Assembly: GCA_015071005.1 (NCBI GenBank) | Contig: SVIG01000005.1 | Span: 62,001-126,000, forward strand | Length of the DNA: 64,000 bases | Direction of reading: 5' to 3' | DNA from: Clostridiales bacterium | GTDB taxonomy: Bacteria > Bacillota > Clostridia > Christensenellales > Borkfalkiaceae | In this document: positions 15,922 through 24,419 of the stretch, piece after piece | Layout of the letters: the number at the start of each line of letters is the position of its first letter | Position numbering within the stretch: position 1 is the first letter of the stretch | The notes under the pieces: generated by a model | Told to the model about the DNA's origin: nothing | The model's input: the letters and a program-made list of their open reading frames with translations, nothing else | Databases searched by the model: none | Made by a program: the position numbers and the translations under genes

Positions 15922-17253
15922 CTATACGATGAAATGGAGTACGTCCACAAAAATCGCAAACCCGAACAAGAACGCAATTCCTGCAAGATTGACGATCATT
16001 TCCACTTTGCGGTTGATCGGCTTTTTGCGAATCCATTCGATAATGCAGAAAATCACCTTACAACCGTCGAGCGCAGGGATCGGCAAAAGGTTAAACACCG
16101 CCAAATTCACCCCAATAAACGCCGCGATATTCAAGAAAGACAAGAAACTGTACGAAGCCGCTTGCGCCGTCACTTCGATCGTAGTGACCGGTCCACCCAT
16201 CGAGCGAATCCCGATTTTGCCCGTGAGAAGTTCCCCAAGCGAGCGCAAAATCGTGCCGCCCGTTTTGAAGGAATAGACGAACGATTGCCCAATCGTATCA
16301 AAAAAGCCCTGCTTGGCGCTCACGGTGGAAATCCCCCCGCCGCGCGTGGTTTTCATCACCATTTCCCCCGTTTCTTCGTCGGGAACTTCTTCTCGGCAAG
16401 CAATCCCGAGCGCATAGAAAATGACGTTGGTATCCGACATATTTTTTGGATCGGCGTCTTCCCAAAGCGCAAGCTCTAAATCCTGCTCTTTTCCATCGCG
16501 AAGTATAGTGAGCGTGACGACGTCACCCTTGTCTTTACCGTCGAGCGCGTCGATATAGTCCGTCACCATATACATCTTTTTGCCGTTGATTTCCAGGATA
16601 ACGTCTCCTGTTTGCAAACCCGTATTATACGTTTCCTGCACCAAGGGAGTATCGTATTTATCGGGCGCGCTTTTGACAACCTGCAATACGGGTCGACCGT
16701 ACGCACCGAACATTATAAAGATGAAAAAGAGCGCCAAAAGATAGTTCATCGCCGCGCCTGCAAGCAACACAATGATACGCTTCCACGGCTTTTGATCGTT
16801 AAAGCGCGCGCCCTTAGGCTCGGGATAGTCTTCCTTTTCTTTCGCCTTTTCTTCCTGCAAAACTTCCGAAGTTTCTTCGAGGTTCTCCGTTTTCAACGCG
16901 GACACGCCCCCATCGTTTTCTTCTTTTTGCGGAAATTCTTCAAAGGGCTCTTCTTCGCCTTTTTCCTCGTCCTTTTCTTCCTCTTCTTCGTAATCATCCT
17001 CGCCGTCAAACGCGCAATATCCGCCGAGCGGAATCACGCGAAGGGCAAAAAGCTCGCCTGTTTTTTTGCTACGCTTTTTGAAAATCGCAGGCCCAAAACC
17101 AACGGAAAACTCGTTGATCTTAAAGCCGAGCAATTTCCCTGCAAGATAGTGCCCGAATTCGTGAATGGTCACCATCGCAAGCAAAATTCCGATTGCGAGT
17201 AAAATCCCACCAAAGGAAGAAATGAAATTTGAAGCCAATAACTGATACGTCAA
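15922..17253 (-). CDS. rseP: Site-2 intramembrane metalloprotease RseP with acidic insert
   Basis: 443 residues. Zinc site HEFGH (His31, Glu32, His35) in the first helix; PLGGYC (75-80) beta segment; PDZ domain about 200-275; C-terminal catalytic-motif segment NLLPIPALDG. Family members cleave membrane-bound anti-sigma factors or signal peptides inside the membrane. Between PLGGYCAFDGE and the second helix lies an unusually long Glu/Asp/Lys insert (about 84-150) rich in EEEE runs. The usual family length is about 420-450, but the extra length is normally in PDZ domains. It closes the pyrH-frr-uppS-cdsA-dxr-rseP cluster; spacing to dxr is 36 bases. Confidence 0.95.
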   Translation of the reverse strand: MTYQLLASNFISSFGGILLAIGILLAMVTIHEFGHYLAGKLLGFKINEFSVGFGPAIFKKRSKKTGELFALRVIPLGGYCAFDGEDDYEEEEEKDEEKGEEEPFEEFPQKEENDGGVSALKTENLEETSEVLQEEKAKEKEDYPEPKGARFNDQKPWKRIIVLLAGAAMNYLLALFFIFIMFGAYGRPVLQVVKSAPDKYDTPLVQETYNTGLQTGDVILEINGKKMYMVTDYIDALDGKDKGDVVTLTILRDGKEQDLELALWEDADPKNMSDTNVIFYALGIACREEVPDEETGEMVMKTTRGGGISTVSAKQGFFDTIGQSFVYSFKTGGTILRSLGELLTGKIGIRSMGGPVTTIEVTAQAASYSFLSFLNIAAFIGVNLAVFNLLPIPALDGCKVIFCIIEWIRKKPINRKVEMIVNLAGIAFLFGFAIFVDVLHFIV

Positions 17254-17289
17254 TACAAAACTCCCACTTTTCCCATTAAGGAAAGGTTC

Positions 17290-18435
17290 TTATATTTTTT
17301 CAATGAACGCTTTTGCAAGCGCTCTTGCGCGCGCGTCCGTTTCCTGCAAAATCTCGTACGATTCAGGTTTTGCCCGCTCCGTTTTTTCGAGCGCATATTG
17401 AATAGTTTCCGCAATTTGCGTGAAAGCTATCCGTCCGCCCAAAAATGCGTGCACCGCAATTTCCCCCGCGCCGTTGAGCGCACAGGAATAGTTATCCCCC
17501 ATTTCCGCGCTCGTCAACGCCAAGTCGTAACACGGGAAACGTTTTCTCTCCAAAGGTAAAAACTTAATCGCGCCGAGCTTTTCAAAATCGAGCGATTTCA
17601 AATCACAATCAAAGCGGTCGGGATAAGTAAGTGCGAGCTGAATGGGCAATTCCATCGTTGGATAGCTCATTTGCGCCATTACGCAACCGTCGTCAAACTC
17701 CACCATCGAGTGGATAATACTCTCGGGCTGCACAAGCGTGTGAATTTTCGAAAGCTCGGTGTCGTAAAGCCACTTCGCTTCAATCACTTCAAAGCCCTTG
17801 TTGAGCAAGGTCGCTGAATCGATCGTAATTTTCGCACCCATACTCCACGTCGGGTGTTTAAGTGCGGACGCTGGCGTGACCGACTTCAACTGCTCGGGCG
17901 TATACGAATAAAACGGACCGCCGCTTGCCGTAATAATGAGCCGCTTAAAGGGCGCGTTGGCGCGAAAATTAAGTGCCTGCCAAAGGGCGGAATGCTCACT
18001 ATCCACAGGCATTAGATCGATACCTGCCCCCTTGATTTTACGCATAACGAGCTCGCCGCCGCATACGAGTGTTTCCTTGTTCGCAAGCGCAATCGGCTTT
18101 TTAAGTTCAATGGCTTTCAAGGAATATTTGAGCCCTGCAAAGCCCGTTGCCGCCACGAATGCCACATCGCCGTAGTCTATCGCCTCTTCCGCCGCCTTCT
18201 CGCCGTAAGCAAATTTTACGCCGTCGGGGATTTGATGGGCAATCGACTTGCCTATCTCTTCGTTTGCAAGGGCGCAGTATTCGGGCTTAAACTCCCGTAC
18301 CTGCTCTAAAAAGAGCTCCGCGGACGAGTTTGCCACGATGCTCTTGATTTGAAATTTATCGGCGTGCCGACGGACAACCGAGCATACTTGTTTGCCAATC
18401 GAACCGGTCGAGCCGATCAAAGAAATACTTTTCAT
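17290..18435 (-). CDS. dxr: 1-deoxy-D-xylulose 5-phosphate reductoisomerase
   Basis: 381 residues. NADPH-binding start SLIGSTGSIGKQ, then AATGFAGL, ALANKETLV, the metal and substrate residues in PVDSEHSALWQ, ASGGPF, HPTWSMGAKITIDSATLLNKG and the C-terminal helical domain. The enzyme makes 2-C-methyl-D-erythritol 4-phosphate, the committed step of the MEP isoprenoid pathway. Its ATG overlaps the cdsA stop as TAATG, so translation is probably coupled; the longer frame to 18465 is discarded. Together with uppS here and ispE at 56.6 kb it supplies undecaprenyl precursors. Confidence 0.98.
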   Translation of the reverse strand: MKSISLIGSTGSIGKQVCSVVRRHADKFQIKSIVANSSAELFLEQVREFKPEYCALANEEIGKSIAHQIPDGVKFAYGEKAAEEAIDYGDVAFVAATGFAGLKYSLKAIELKKPIALANKETLVCGGELVMRKIKGAGIDLMPVDSEHSALWQALNFRANAPFKRLIITASGGPFYSYTPEQLKSVTPASALKHPTWSMGAKITIDSATLLNKGFEVIEAKWLYDTELSKIHTLVQPESIIHSMVEFDDGCVMAQMSYPTMELPIQLALTYPDRFDCDLKSLDFEKLGAIKFLPLERKRFPCYDLALTSAEMGDNYSCALNGAGEIAVHAFLGGRIAFTQIAETIQYALEKTERAKPESYEILQETDARARALAKAFIEKI

Positions 18436-19337
18436 TAGAAAATTCCTACCGCAAGCTTCACGCAAACGAACGCCGTGTAAACGACAATCGTTGCAAAGAA
18501 CACGCTATCCAAGCGGTCTAATACGCCGCCGTGACCGGGCATAATCTTACCCATATCCTTAATGCCGAGCTTGCGCTTGATACTGCTTTCCACAAGGTCG
18601 CCAAACGCGGTTGCGATCGAGGCAAGCAAACCCAAGCCCAAGTACACGGGCAACCAAACGTACATTTTATCGAACGTACCGCAAACTCCGTTGTACGCAA
18701 AATACAAAATCAACGCGCCAAGCACGCCGCCGACAAGTCCGCCGATACCGCCGATCACCGTCTTATTCGGGCTCAAATTCGGGGTCATTTTCTTAGGGAA
18801 AAACTTCTTAAAGCTGATACCGAATACGTACGCGATCGAGTCCGCGCAAGGAGTGACGACGAAAATGAACAAAATCAAAAGCCGCGAATCAAAGGCGTAG
18901 GGCGCAAGCTCCAAGCCTGCTTCCGCGTGGTTGACAAGCGCAAGTAAGCAAAGAAGCATCGTGGGATATACCGCCGACAAGAGCGCAATTCCCGTACTTT
19001 CCAACGTCGTCTTCATATAACGAATGACGAGCAGAGAAAGGATCACCACAATCACAGCGAAAAGGCAAACGCCTAAAACGGTCAAGCCGAGTCCCCATTT
19101 CCATTCCGAAAGAGCTACCGCAGGTACGGCGATAGTCGCATACGCGTACACAACACCGCGTTGCGCTTTCGTTGTTTTTTCTTTAACCGCGCGGAGCATT
19201 TCAAACGCGCCGAGAATGGCAAACGCCCAAATCAAGCCGTCGAAATAGAATTCTCCGTAGGGCAAAAAGATTTTCAAGCAATAAAACGCCACAAGGAGCG
19301 CGATATAGCATGTGCCTGAAATCAAACGTATTTTCAT
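18435..19337 (-). CDS. cdsA: Phosphatidate cytidylyltransferase
   Basis: 300 residues, about eight membrane helices. The CDP-diglyceride synthetase signature is complete near the C-terminus: SSIKRKLGIKDMGKIMPGHG then GVLDRLDS. The enzyme converts phosphatidate and CTP to CDP-diacylglycerol, the precursor of acidic phospholipids. It sits between uppS and dxr as in most Firmicutes and overlaps dxr by one base. Confidence 0.97.
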   Translation of the reverse strand: MKIRLISGTCYIALLVAFYCLKIFLPYGEFYFDGLIWAFAILGAFEMLRAVKEKTTKAQRGVVYAYATIAVPAVALSEWKWGLGLTVLGVCLFAVIVVILSLLVIRYMKTTLESTGIALLSAVYPTMLLCLLALVNHAEAGLELAPYAFDSRLLILFIFVVTPCADSIAYVFGISFKKFFPKKMTPNLSPNKTVIGGIGGLVGGVLGALILYFAYNGVCGTFDKMYVWLPVYLGLGLLASIATAFGDLVESSIKRKLGIKDMGKIMPGHGGVLDRLDSVFFATIVVYTAFVCVKLAVGIF

Positions 19338-19424
19338 AAGTTTATCCGCCTTATTTTTCTTCTTACAAAACGCAAGGGCGGCGCACTACGTTCATTTCGT
19401 CGCATACCTGCCCCTTTGTTTTTC

Positions 19425-20153
19425 TTATTTTTTGTTTTTTATCTGTTCGTCCGTCTTTCCAAATCTTCTCGTTCTGGAGGAAAAGTCGATAATCGCTTTG
19501 TCCAATTCCTTATCCGAAAAGTCAGGGAACATTTTTTCTGAGAAATACAGCTCCGCGTATGCCGCCTGGTACAAAAGAAAGTTGGAAAGCCGCACTTCCT
19601 TTCCCGTGCGAATAATCAAATCGGGATCGGGTACTTCCGCCGTATAGAGCAGCTTGGAAAAACTCTCTTCCGTCACCTTTTCCCCTTTCTCGACCGCCGT
19701 ATTTACCGCGTGCACGATTTCATCGCGCGAACCGTAGCCAACGGCAACGCAAATACCCTTGCCTTCGTAGCAAGCCGTTTCTTCTTCCGATTCACGCAAG
19801 GATTTTTGTATATCTTCAGGCAAAAGGGAAATATCTCCAATCGCGCGAAGGCGTACGCCGCGCGCGCATACCCTTGAAATGTACTGCTTGAAATGGTTTC
19901 TAAAAAGGTTAAAAAGCCCTTCAATCTCCTCTTTCGGACGTTTCAAGTTTTCCGTAGAAAGCGCGTACACGGTGATATAGTCCACGCCCAAATCAAAGGC
20001 GTGTTCCATCAGCCCAATCATACGCTCCATACCGTTTTTATGCCCAAAAGAACGGGGCATTAAACGTTTTTTCGCCCAACGCCCGTTTCCGTCCATAATA
20101 ATTGCGATATGTCGGGGTATATTTACCCCTTGCATTATCTTATTCTTGCGCAT
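19425..20153 (-). CDS. uppS: Isoprenyl (undecaprenyl diphosphate) synthase
   Basis: 242 residues. The cis-prenyltransferase signature IAIIMDGNGRWAKKR (catalytic Asp in MDGNGRW) is near the start, followed by GHKNGMERM, YALSTENLKRP and the C-terminal DLIIRTGKEVRLSNFLLYQ and YAELYF. It extends farnesyl diphosphate with isopentenyl units to the C55 lipid carrier for cell-wall synthesis. It begins 3 bases after frr. Start 20153 is used; an in-frame ATG at 20135 is possible. Confidence 0.96.
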   Translation of the reverse strand: MRKNKIMQGVNIPRHIAIIMDGNGRWAKKRLMPRSFGHKNGMERMIGLMEHAFDLGVDYITVYALSTENLKRPKEEIEGLFNLFRNHFKQYISRVCARGVRLRAIGDISLLPEDIQKSLRESEEETACYEGKGICVAVGYGSRDEIVHAVNTAVEKGEKVTEESFSKLLYTAEVPDPDLIIRTGKEVRLSNFLLYQAAYAELYFSEKMFPDFSDKELDKAIIDFSSRTRRFGKTDEQIKNKK

Positions 20154-20156
20154 ACC

Positions 20157-20729
20157 TTAAATAGTCATCAATTCTTTTTCTTTCGCGGAAATAATTGATT
20201 CAAGCTTGCTCATATGCCCCGAAATCGTCTTTTCAACGTCCGCCTCGCAGCCTGCCGCTTCGTCTTCGGAGAGCTCCTTCGCCGTCTTCATTTTCTTGAT
20301 AATATCCATACCTTCACGGCGGTGATTACGAACGGCGACCTTCGCTTCTTCGCCCATCTTCTTCGCTTGTTTTACAAGCTCGCGACGGCGTTCTTCGGTC
20401 ATATCGGGAAATACCAAACGGATTACGTTCCCATCGTTCGACGGCGTCAAACCGATATTCGATTGCAAAATCGCTTTTTCTACCGCTTTGAGCAAGGATT
20501 TATCCCAAAGGCTGATTTGCAAGCATTTTGCGTCCAACGCGGATACGTTGCCAAGCTCGATAAGCTTGCTCATACCGCCGTACGCTTCCACTTCCAATCT
20601 ATCGAGAATACGGGGATTTGCTCTGCCCGTACGAATCGCGCCGTAATCTCTATCAAGCGCATTGATCGTGTTTTCGCATTTTTCTTCGAGTTCAAACATC
20701 ATCTCTTCAATCTTTTCGTTTTCAATCAT
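20157..20729 (-). CDS. frr: Ribosome recycling factor
   Basis: 190 residues against the usual 185. The three-helix domain I and the RRF hallmark segments are present: AIRTGRANPRILDRLEVEAY, DAKCLQISLWDKSLLKAVEK, LTPSNDGNVIRLVFPDMTEE, and RRELVKQAKKMGEEAKVAVR then NHRRE. RRF with EF-G splits the 70S ribosome after termination. It lies in the classic pyrH-frr-uppS order. Confidence 0.98.
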   Translation of the reverse strand: MIENEKIEEMMFELEEKCENTINALDRDYGAIRTGRANPRILDRLEVEAYGGMSKLIELGNVSALDAKCLQISLWDKSLLKAVEKAILQSNIGLTPSNDGNVIRLVFPDMTEERRRELVKQAKKMGEEAKVAVRNHRREGMDIIKKMKTAKELSEDEAAGCEADVEKTISGHMSKLESIISAKEKELMTI

Positions 20730-20778
20730 AATATATTCTCCTGAATTATTTTATTTTCTTGTCAAAACGGAAATACCG

Positions 20779-21483
20779 TTAGGTAATAATCGTGCCCAAA
20801 GCCTCTCCGCAAACCGCGCGAACAATCGAATTTTCTTCGTTCAATCCGAACGCCAACGTCGGTACGTTGTTTTCCATACACATCGTCGCCGCCGTGAAAT
20901 CGATTACCTTCAAGCCGCGGTTGATAATGTCGGCATAATGCAACTCTTCATACTTTTTCGCAAACGGATTCGTTTTAGGATCGGAATCGTAAATACCGTC
21001 GACGTTCTTTGCCATCAGCAACACGTCCGCGTCAATTTCGCAAGCACGGAGCGCCGCAGCGGTGTCCGTCGAGCAATAAGGATTCCCCGTACCGCATGCA
21101 AAAATAACAATTCTTCCCTGCTCGAAATGGCGCAATGCCTTACGCAAAATAAACGGCTCTGCCAAGGAAATCATATCCAAAGCGGTTTGCACGCGCACAG
21201 GCACGCCACGCTGCTCAATCGCGTCCATCATAGCAAGCGAGTTCATAACGGTTGCAAGCATACCCATTTGGTCCGCCGTCGTTCTATCCATCTTCGTGCC
21301 TTGACGACCGCGCCAAAAGTTCCCCCCGCCGATTACCAAACCGACCTGCACGCCCATATTATGGATTTGCACGATTTGCTCGACCACGGGCGCGATAACC
21401 TCGTGATTCAAACCAAAACGTTGATCGCCTGCAAGGGCTTCCCCAGAAAGCTTCAAAAGCACTCTTTTGTATTTAGGTTGCAT
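20779..21483 (-). CDS. pyrH: Uridylate kinase
   Basis: 234 residues. Amino-acid-kinase fold with KLSGEALAG at the start, VIGGGNFWRGRQG, DRTTADQMGMLATVMNSLAM and the GTGNPYCSTDTAAALRA block. It phosphorylates UMP to UDP with ATP and is usually a hexamer regulated by GTP and UTP. Ribosome site AAGGAGG lies upstream. A TATAAT with an extended TG at about 21555 probably starts the operon. The usual upstream pair rpsB-tsf lies at 23.4-25.2 kb, separated by the small regulator region and repeats. Confidence 0.97.
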   Translation of the reverse strand: MQPKYKRVLLKLSGEALAGDQRFGLNHEVIAPVVEQIVQIHNMGVQVGLVIGGGNFWRGRQGTKMDRTTADQMGMLATVMNSLAMMDAIEQRGVPVRVQTALDMISLAEPFILRKALRHFEQGRIVIFACGTGNPYCSTDTAAALRACEIDADVLLMAKNVDGIYDSDPKTNPFAKKYEELHYADIINRGLKVIDFTAATMCMENNVPTLAFGLNEENSIVRAVCGEALGTIIT

Positions 21484-21663
21484 CGTAACGATTCCTCCTT
21501 ACGATCACAGTTTTTTTTACATAGTAAAAAAGTCCGCAATCATTCATTTTATCTATTATAACATACTTTTCCAAAGAATGCTATACTATTTCGAAAAAAA
21601 TCCCAGAAAAAAAGGAAAATTTTTTCGACAAAAAAAGCGACTTTCGCCGCTTTGTTTTTAATA

Positions 21664-22101
21664 CTATATAACGGAAAATATCCTTTTTCCCTTTCTTTGC
21701 GCAAACTCCACCGCTTTCGCCGCGCCTCCCCACGAGTACCGAACCCCCGAAAGCACAAAATCCGCCTTCAAAATCGCGCACTCATTGGAACGAATGATCG
21801 CATACCTGGGTGGCACGTATGCCTCTAAAAGATACACGCTATCATCAAAATATTCAGGCAAACTTTGCCCCTCACCCACTTTGGGGATATAAGAGAGAAA
21901 AAGGGTGTTTTTAATATGCGGATACCTCGTTTTTAGCGCCGCCACCGTTCGCGCGCATATGCCGTCAAACGCACCTCGACCGCCCGAATAAAACTGCCCT
22001 ACGTCATATTTTTCAATCAACTCGATAATACTGTCTTTAATTCGTTCCTTGTACGGCACGTAATCATATTTTGCGTGCCCAAAACACACACACGATTTCA
22101 T
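21664..22101 (-). CDS. SLOG-like (YpsA/DUF1273-type) nucleotide-binding hypothetical protein
   Basis: 145 residues. It starts SCVCFGHAKYDY, has YSGGRGAFDGICARTVAALK in the first half and ends with LSGVRYSWGGAAKAVEFAQR and KGKRIFSVI. The GGRGAFD and SWGGAAKAVEFA segments resemble Rossmann-like SLOG/DprA-type proteins that bind nucleotides or their derivatives. The assignment rests on pattern memory only. It is divergent from a small XRE regulator, and a 15-bp palindrome lies exactly between its -35 and -10 boxes, so it is very likely repressed by that neighbour. SLOG proteins often occur in stress or defence settings, but nothing here proves that. Confidence 0.65.
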   Translation of the reverse strand: MKSCVCFGHAKYDYVPYKERIKDSIIELIEKYDVGQFYSGGRGAFDGICARTVAALKTRYPHIKNTLFLSYIPKVGEGQSLPEYFDDSVYLLEAYVPPRYAIIRSNECAILKADFVLSGVRYSWGGAAKAVEFAQRKGKRIFSVI

Positions 22102-22130
22102 AAATAACTCCTAATCCACTTTTATGGATT

Positions 22131-22182
22131 ATTATACATCATTTTATGATGTTATGCAATACTTTTACATCATTTTATGATA
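22131..22182. promoter_or_regulatory. Divergent promoter with two CATCATTTTATGATG operators
   Basis: The minus promoter has TTGCAT (22159-22154) and TATAAT (22136-22131) with a 17-base spacer. Palindrome CATCATTTTATGATG at 22137-22151 fills that spacer. A second copy differing in its last base lies at 22168-22182, next to the start of the XRE gene. The centres are 31 bp apart, about three helical turns. This is a typical autoregulated repressor layout. Confidence 0.8.
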
Positions 22183-22192
22183 TTTTTGAATT

Positions 22193-22402
22193 ATGGAAAT
22201 CGCAAAGAGAATCGGACAAAACTTAAAAGAAGCACGGAAATTTAAGGGGCTTACTCAAAAGCAGGTGGCATCAATGATGAATATGACTCAGCAGCAGTAT
22301 AGCCGCTTTGAAAACGGTGTATTTGAATTGAATTACCAACAAATTCTTTCTCTTTGCCAAATTTACGAAATTTCCCCGAACGAACTTTTTAACATAGATT
22401 AA
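22193..22402 (+). CDS. Small XRE-family HTH repressor
   Basis: 69 residues, essentially one Cro/CI-type helix-turn-helix: IGQNLKEARKFKGLTQKQVA then SMMNMTQQQYSRFENG. No extra domain. It has no visible ribosome site, only TTTTTGAATT before the ATG, and may be translated from a very short leader. It lies 11 bases downstream of one of two identical palindromes shared with the divergent SLOG-like gene, so it is the obvious candidate to bind them and control both genes. The region is AT-richer than its surroundings. Confidence 0.85.
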   Translation: MEIAKRIGQNLKEARKFKGLTQKQVASMMNMTQQQYSRFENGVFELNYQQILSLCQIYEISPNELFNID

Positions 22403-22437
22403 ACTGCAAAGCGTAATAACAATCATATAAAACACTT

Positions 22438-22638
22438 ATGATTTCGTATGCACCTTTTTATAAAACAATTAAAGAGAAAAATATTTCGACTTATAAACTA
22501 ATTAACGTTTATAATATTAGCCGTAGTCTTTTGGATCGATTAAAGCACGACAAGCCCATTACAATGGTGACCTTAAACGATTTGTGCAGGATTCTTGATT
22601 GCAAAGTGGAAGACGTTATCGTTTATATTCCCGATTAA
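22438..22638 (+). CDS. Small Cro/CI-type HTH protein (HTH_26-like)
   Basis: 66 residues: PFYKTIKEKNISTYKLINVY then NISRSLLDRLKHDKP and LNDLCRILDCKVEDVI. This compact helix-turn-helix type with a C-terminal DLCRILDC helix is common in mobile elements and toxin-antitoxin-like settings of Firmicutes. It follows the first XRE gene by 35 bases and precedes a third HTH gene by one base, so the three appear co-transcribed. Target unknown. Confidence 0.75.
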   Translation: MISYAPFYKTIKEKNISTYKLINVYNISRSLLDRLKHDKPITMVTLNDLCRILDCKVEDVIVYIPD

Positions 22639-22639
22639 C

Positions 22640-22849
22640 ATGAAAACGAAAATTGCGGAAAATATAAAATTTTATAGAAAACAAATGGGCTTAACGCAAG
22701 AACAGCTTGCCGAATATTTACACGGTAAAAAGAGCTTGATTTGCAATTATGAAACGGGGTATAGCACACCCGATATTTATACGCTTTGTCGCCTTGCTAC
22801 TATTTTTGATATTACACTGGACGAATTAGTGGAATATGAAAAAGAATAA
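22640..22849 (+). CDS. Small XRE-family HTH protein
   Basis: 69 residues from ATG 22640, which directly follows the previous stop (TAAC then ATG). IAENIKFYRKQMGLTQEQLA then EYLHGKKSLICNYETG is a standard Cro/CI helix-turn-helix; the end is LDELVEYEKE. The longer frame from 22595 overlaps the preceding gene and is rejected. It is the last of three HTH genes, closed by a terminator at 22855-22897. Three regulators in a row with no visible effector beyond the divergent SLOG-like gene is unusual. Confidence 0.8.
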   Translation: MKTKIAENIKFYRKQMGLTQEQLAEYLHGKKSLICNYETGYSTPDIYTLCRLATIFDITLDELVEYEKE

Positions 22850-22854
22850 AGCAA

Positions 22855-22897
22855 CCACACCGTGAACGCGTACACGGTGCGGTCATTTTTGTTTTTG
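22855..22897 (+). terminator. Intrinsic terminator after the three HTH genes
   Basis: ACACCGTG and CACGGTGCGG pair around AACGCGTA and are followed by TCATTTTTGTTTTT. Confidence 0.7.
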
Positions 22898-22942
22898 GGG
22901 CATTTCCCATTCATTTTCTATAAGCAACGTTCTTTGCCCTTA

Positions 22943-23411
22943 TATTGTGTACACGCTTTGCGTGTATGGACCGCTTTTGCGTTGAGTGGCACAAGCAAAG
23001 CTTGCTTTTTTAGAGGCTTTTCCGCTTTCGCGGCAACTGACGTTGGGTCTTAAAGGCGCTGCCTTAAAAATCCGTAAGGGTGCTCCACCCTTAACCCGTG
23101 TTTTTTAGGGAGCACACCGCAAATGACGTTCTTTACTCCTACATTGTGTACACGCTTTGCGTGTATAGACCGCTTTGCGGTGGGTGGCGCAAGCAAAGCT
23201 TGCTTTTTTAGAGGCTTTTCCGCTTTCGCGGCAACTGACGTTGGGTCTTTAAGGCGCTGCCTTAAAAATCCGCAAGGGTGCTCCACCCTTAACCCGTGTT
23301 TTTTAGGGAGCACACCGCAAATGACATTCTTTACTCCTATATTGTGTACACGCTTTGCGTGTATGGACCGCTTTTGCGCTAAGTGGCGCAAGCGGAGTTC
23401 GCTTGCATAAG
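22943..23411. repeat. 198-199-bp tandem repeat, two copies plus a partial third
   Basis: Copies start at ATTGTGTACACGC at 22944, 23143 and 23341. Each is built from small hairpins with triplet loops: ACACGC-TTT-GCGTGT, GCAAGC-AAA-GCTTGC, CCGC-TTTC-GCGG, AAGGC-GCT-GCCTT and GGGTG-CTC-CACCC, followed by TTAACCCGTGTTTTTTAGGG. No coding frame is convincing. The repeat lies between the terminator of the HTH genes and that of tsf, so it is probably not part of either transcript. Its first palindrome equals an operator-like site at 29920. Confidence 0.85.
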
Positions 23412-23448
23412 AAAAACCCGTGTGGATATCCACACGGGTTCGTTTTTC
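23411..23448. terminator. Terminator of rpsB-tsf (possibly bidirectional)
   Basis: AACCCGTGTGG and CCACACGGGTT flank ATAT. On the minus strand the hairpin is followed by TTTC; on the plus strand by CGTTTTTC. Confidence 0.85.
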
Positions 23449-23459
23449 TTTTTGGAAGA

Positions 23460-24353
23460 TTAGTTCTTCATTGCCGCTACTTGTTTAGCAACTTCTTCGC
23501 TCAAATCTTCGCTCTTCTTTTCAAGACCTTCGCCCATTACGAAGAATGCGAACTTCGCAATGCTCGTCTTGCCTGCGTTCAAAAGTTCGGAAATCTTCTT
23601 GGAATCGTCTTTGATGAAAGCTTGTTCTACAAGACAGTTTTCTTCATAGAATTTCTTAATTCTACCCATAACCATCTTTTCAGCGATTGCTTCGGGCTTG
23701 CCTTCGTTCATCGCTTGTTGCTTCAATACTTCCTTTTCCTTTTCGATTACGTCCGCCGCAACTTCGTCTTTCGTAAGGTATGCGGGCTTCGTGAACGCGA
23801 TTTGAAGGGTTACGTCGTGCGCAACTTCTTTCGCTTCAGCCGTAGCTTCGCCGTTCATGTCAAGCATAACGCCGAGCTTGCCGCCAAGATGGATATAGCT
23901 TTCAAGGAAGCCGTTGGATTCGTAGCGAACGAATCTTCTTACAGCGATCTTCTCGCCGATAACTGCGATCTTGCTCTTCAAATATTCTTCTACCGAGCTA
24001 CCGTCAGCCATCACACAGCTAAGCAACGCTTCTACGTCTGCAGGGTTGGATTTAACAACAACCTTTGCACATTCGTTAGCAATTTCAAGGAATTGAGGGT
24101 TCTTTGCAACGAAGTCGGATTCGCAGTTGAGTTCGATAAGAACGCCTACGTTACCTTCGATATAGCAAGCAACGATACCTTCCGCTGCGATACGGGAAGC
24201 CTTCTTATCCGCTTTCGCGATCCCTCTTTCACGAAGAAGGTCAGCCGCCTTGTTCATATCGCCGTCAGCGTCGGTAAGTGCCTTTTTGCAGTCCATAACG
24301 CCTGCGCCCGTCTTTTCGCGGAGCGCCATTACGTCTTTAGCAGAAATAGCCAT
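23460..24353 (-). CDS. tsf: Translation elongation factor Ts
   Basis: 297 residues from ATG 24353 behind AAGGAG. N-terminal UBA-like domain with VMALREKTGAGVMDCKKALT, then the EF-Tu-interacting core with CESDFVAKN and the repeated dimerisation subdomains. EF-Ts exchanges GDP for GTP on EF-Tu. It follows rpsB by 66 bases in the canonical operon, and its transcript ends at 23411-23448. Confidence 0.98.
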   Translation of the reverse strand: MAISAKDVMALREKTGAGVMDCKKALTDADGDMNKAADLLRERGIAKADKKASRIAAEGIVACYIEGNVGVLIELNCESDFVAKNPQFLEIANECAKVVVKSNPADVEALLSCVMADGSSVEEYLKSKIAVIGEKIAVRRFVRYESNGFLESYIHLGGKLGVMLDMNGEATAEAKEVAHDVTLQIAFTKPAYLTKDEVAADVIEKEKEVLKQQAMNEGKPEAIAEKMVMGRIKKFYEENCLVEQAFIKDDSKKISELLNAGKTSIAKFAFFVMGEGLEKKSEDLSEEVAKQVAAMKN

Positions 24354-24419
24354 AATTATTTTCTCCTTATTTTTCAAATTTTAGAAAGGTGAACTTTTCA
24401 CCCGTTGTGTTTACAAAAC

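Noticed and set aside
22193-22849. Prophage remnant
   Set aside because: Three HTH genes alone are not sufficient; no integrase, attachment repeat, structural or lysis gene is visible.
23355-24392. A 345-codon plus-strand frame opposite tsf
   Set aside because: It lies antisense to the complete tsf gene and starts inside a repeat; no family pattern.
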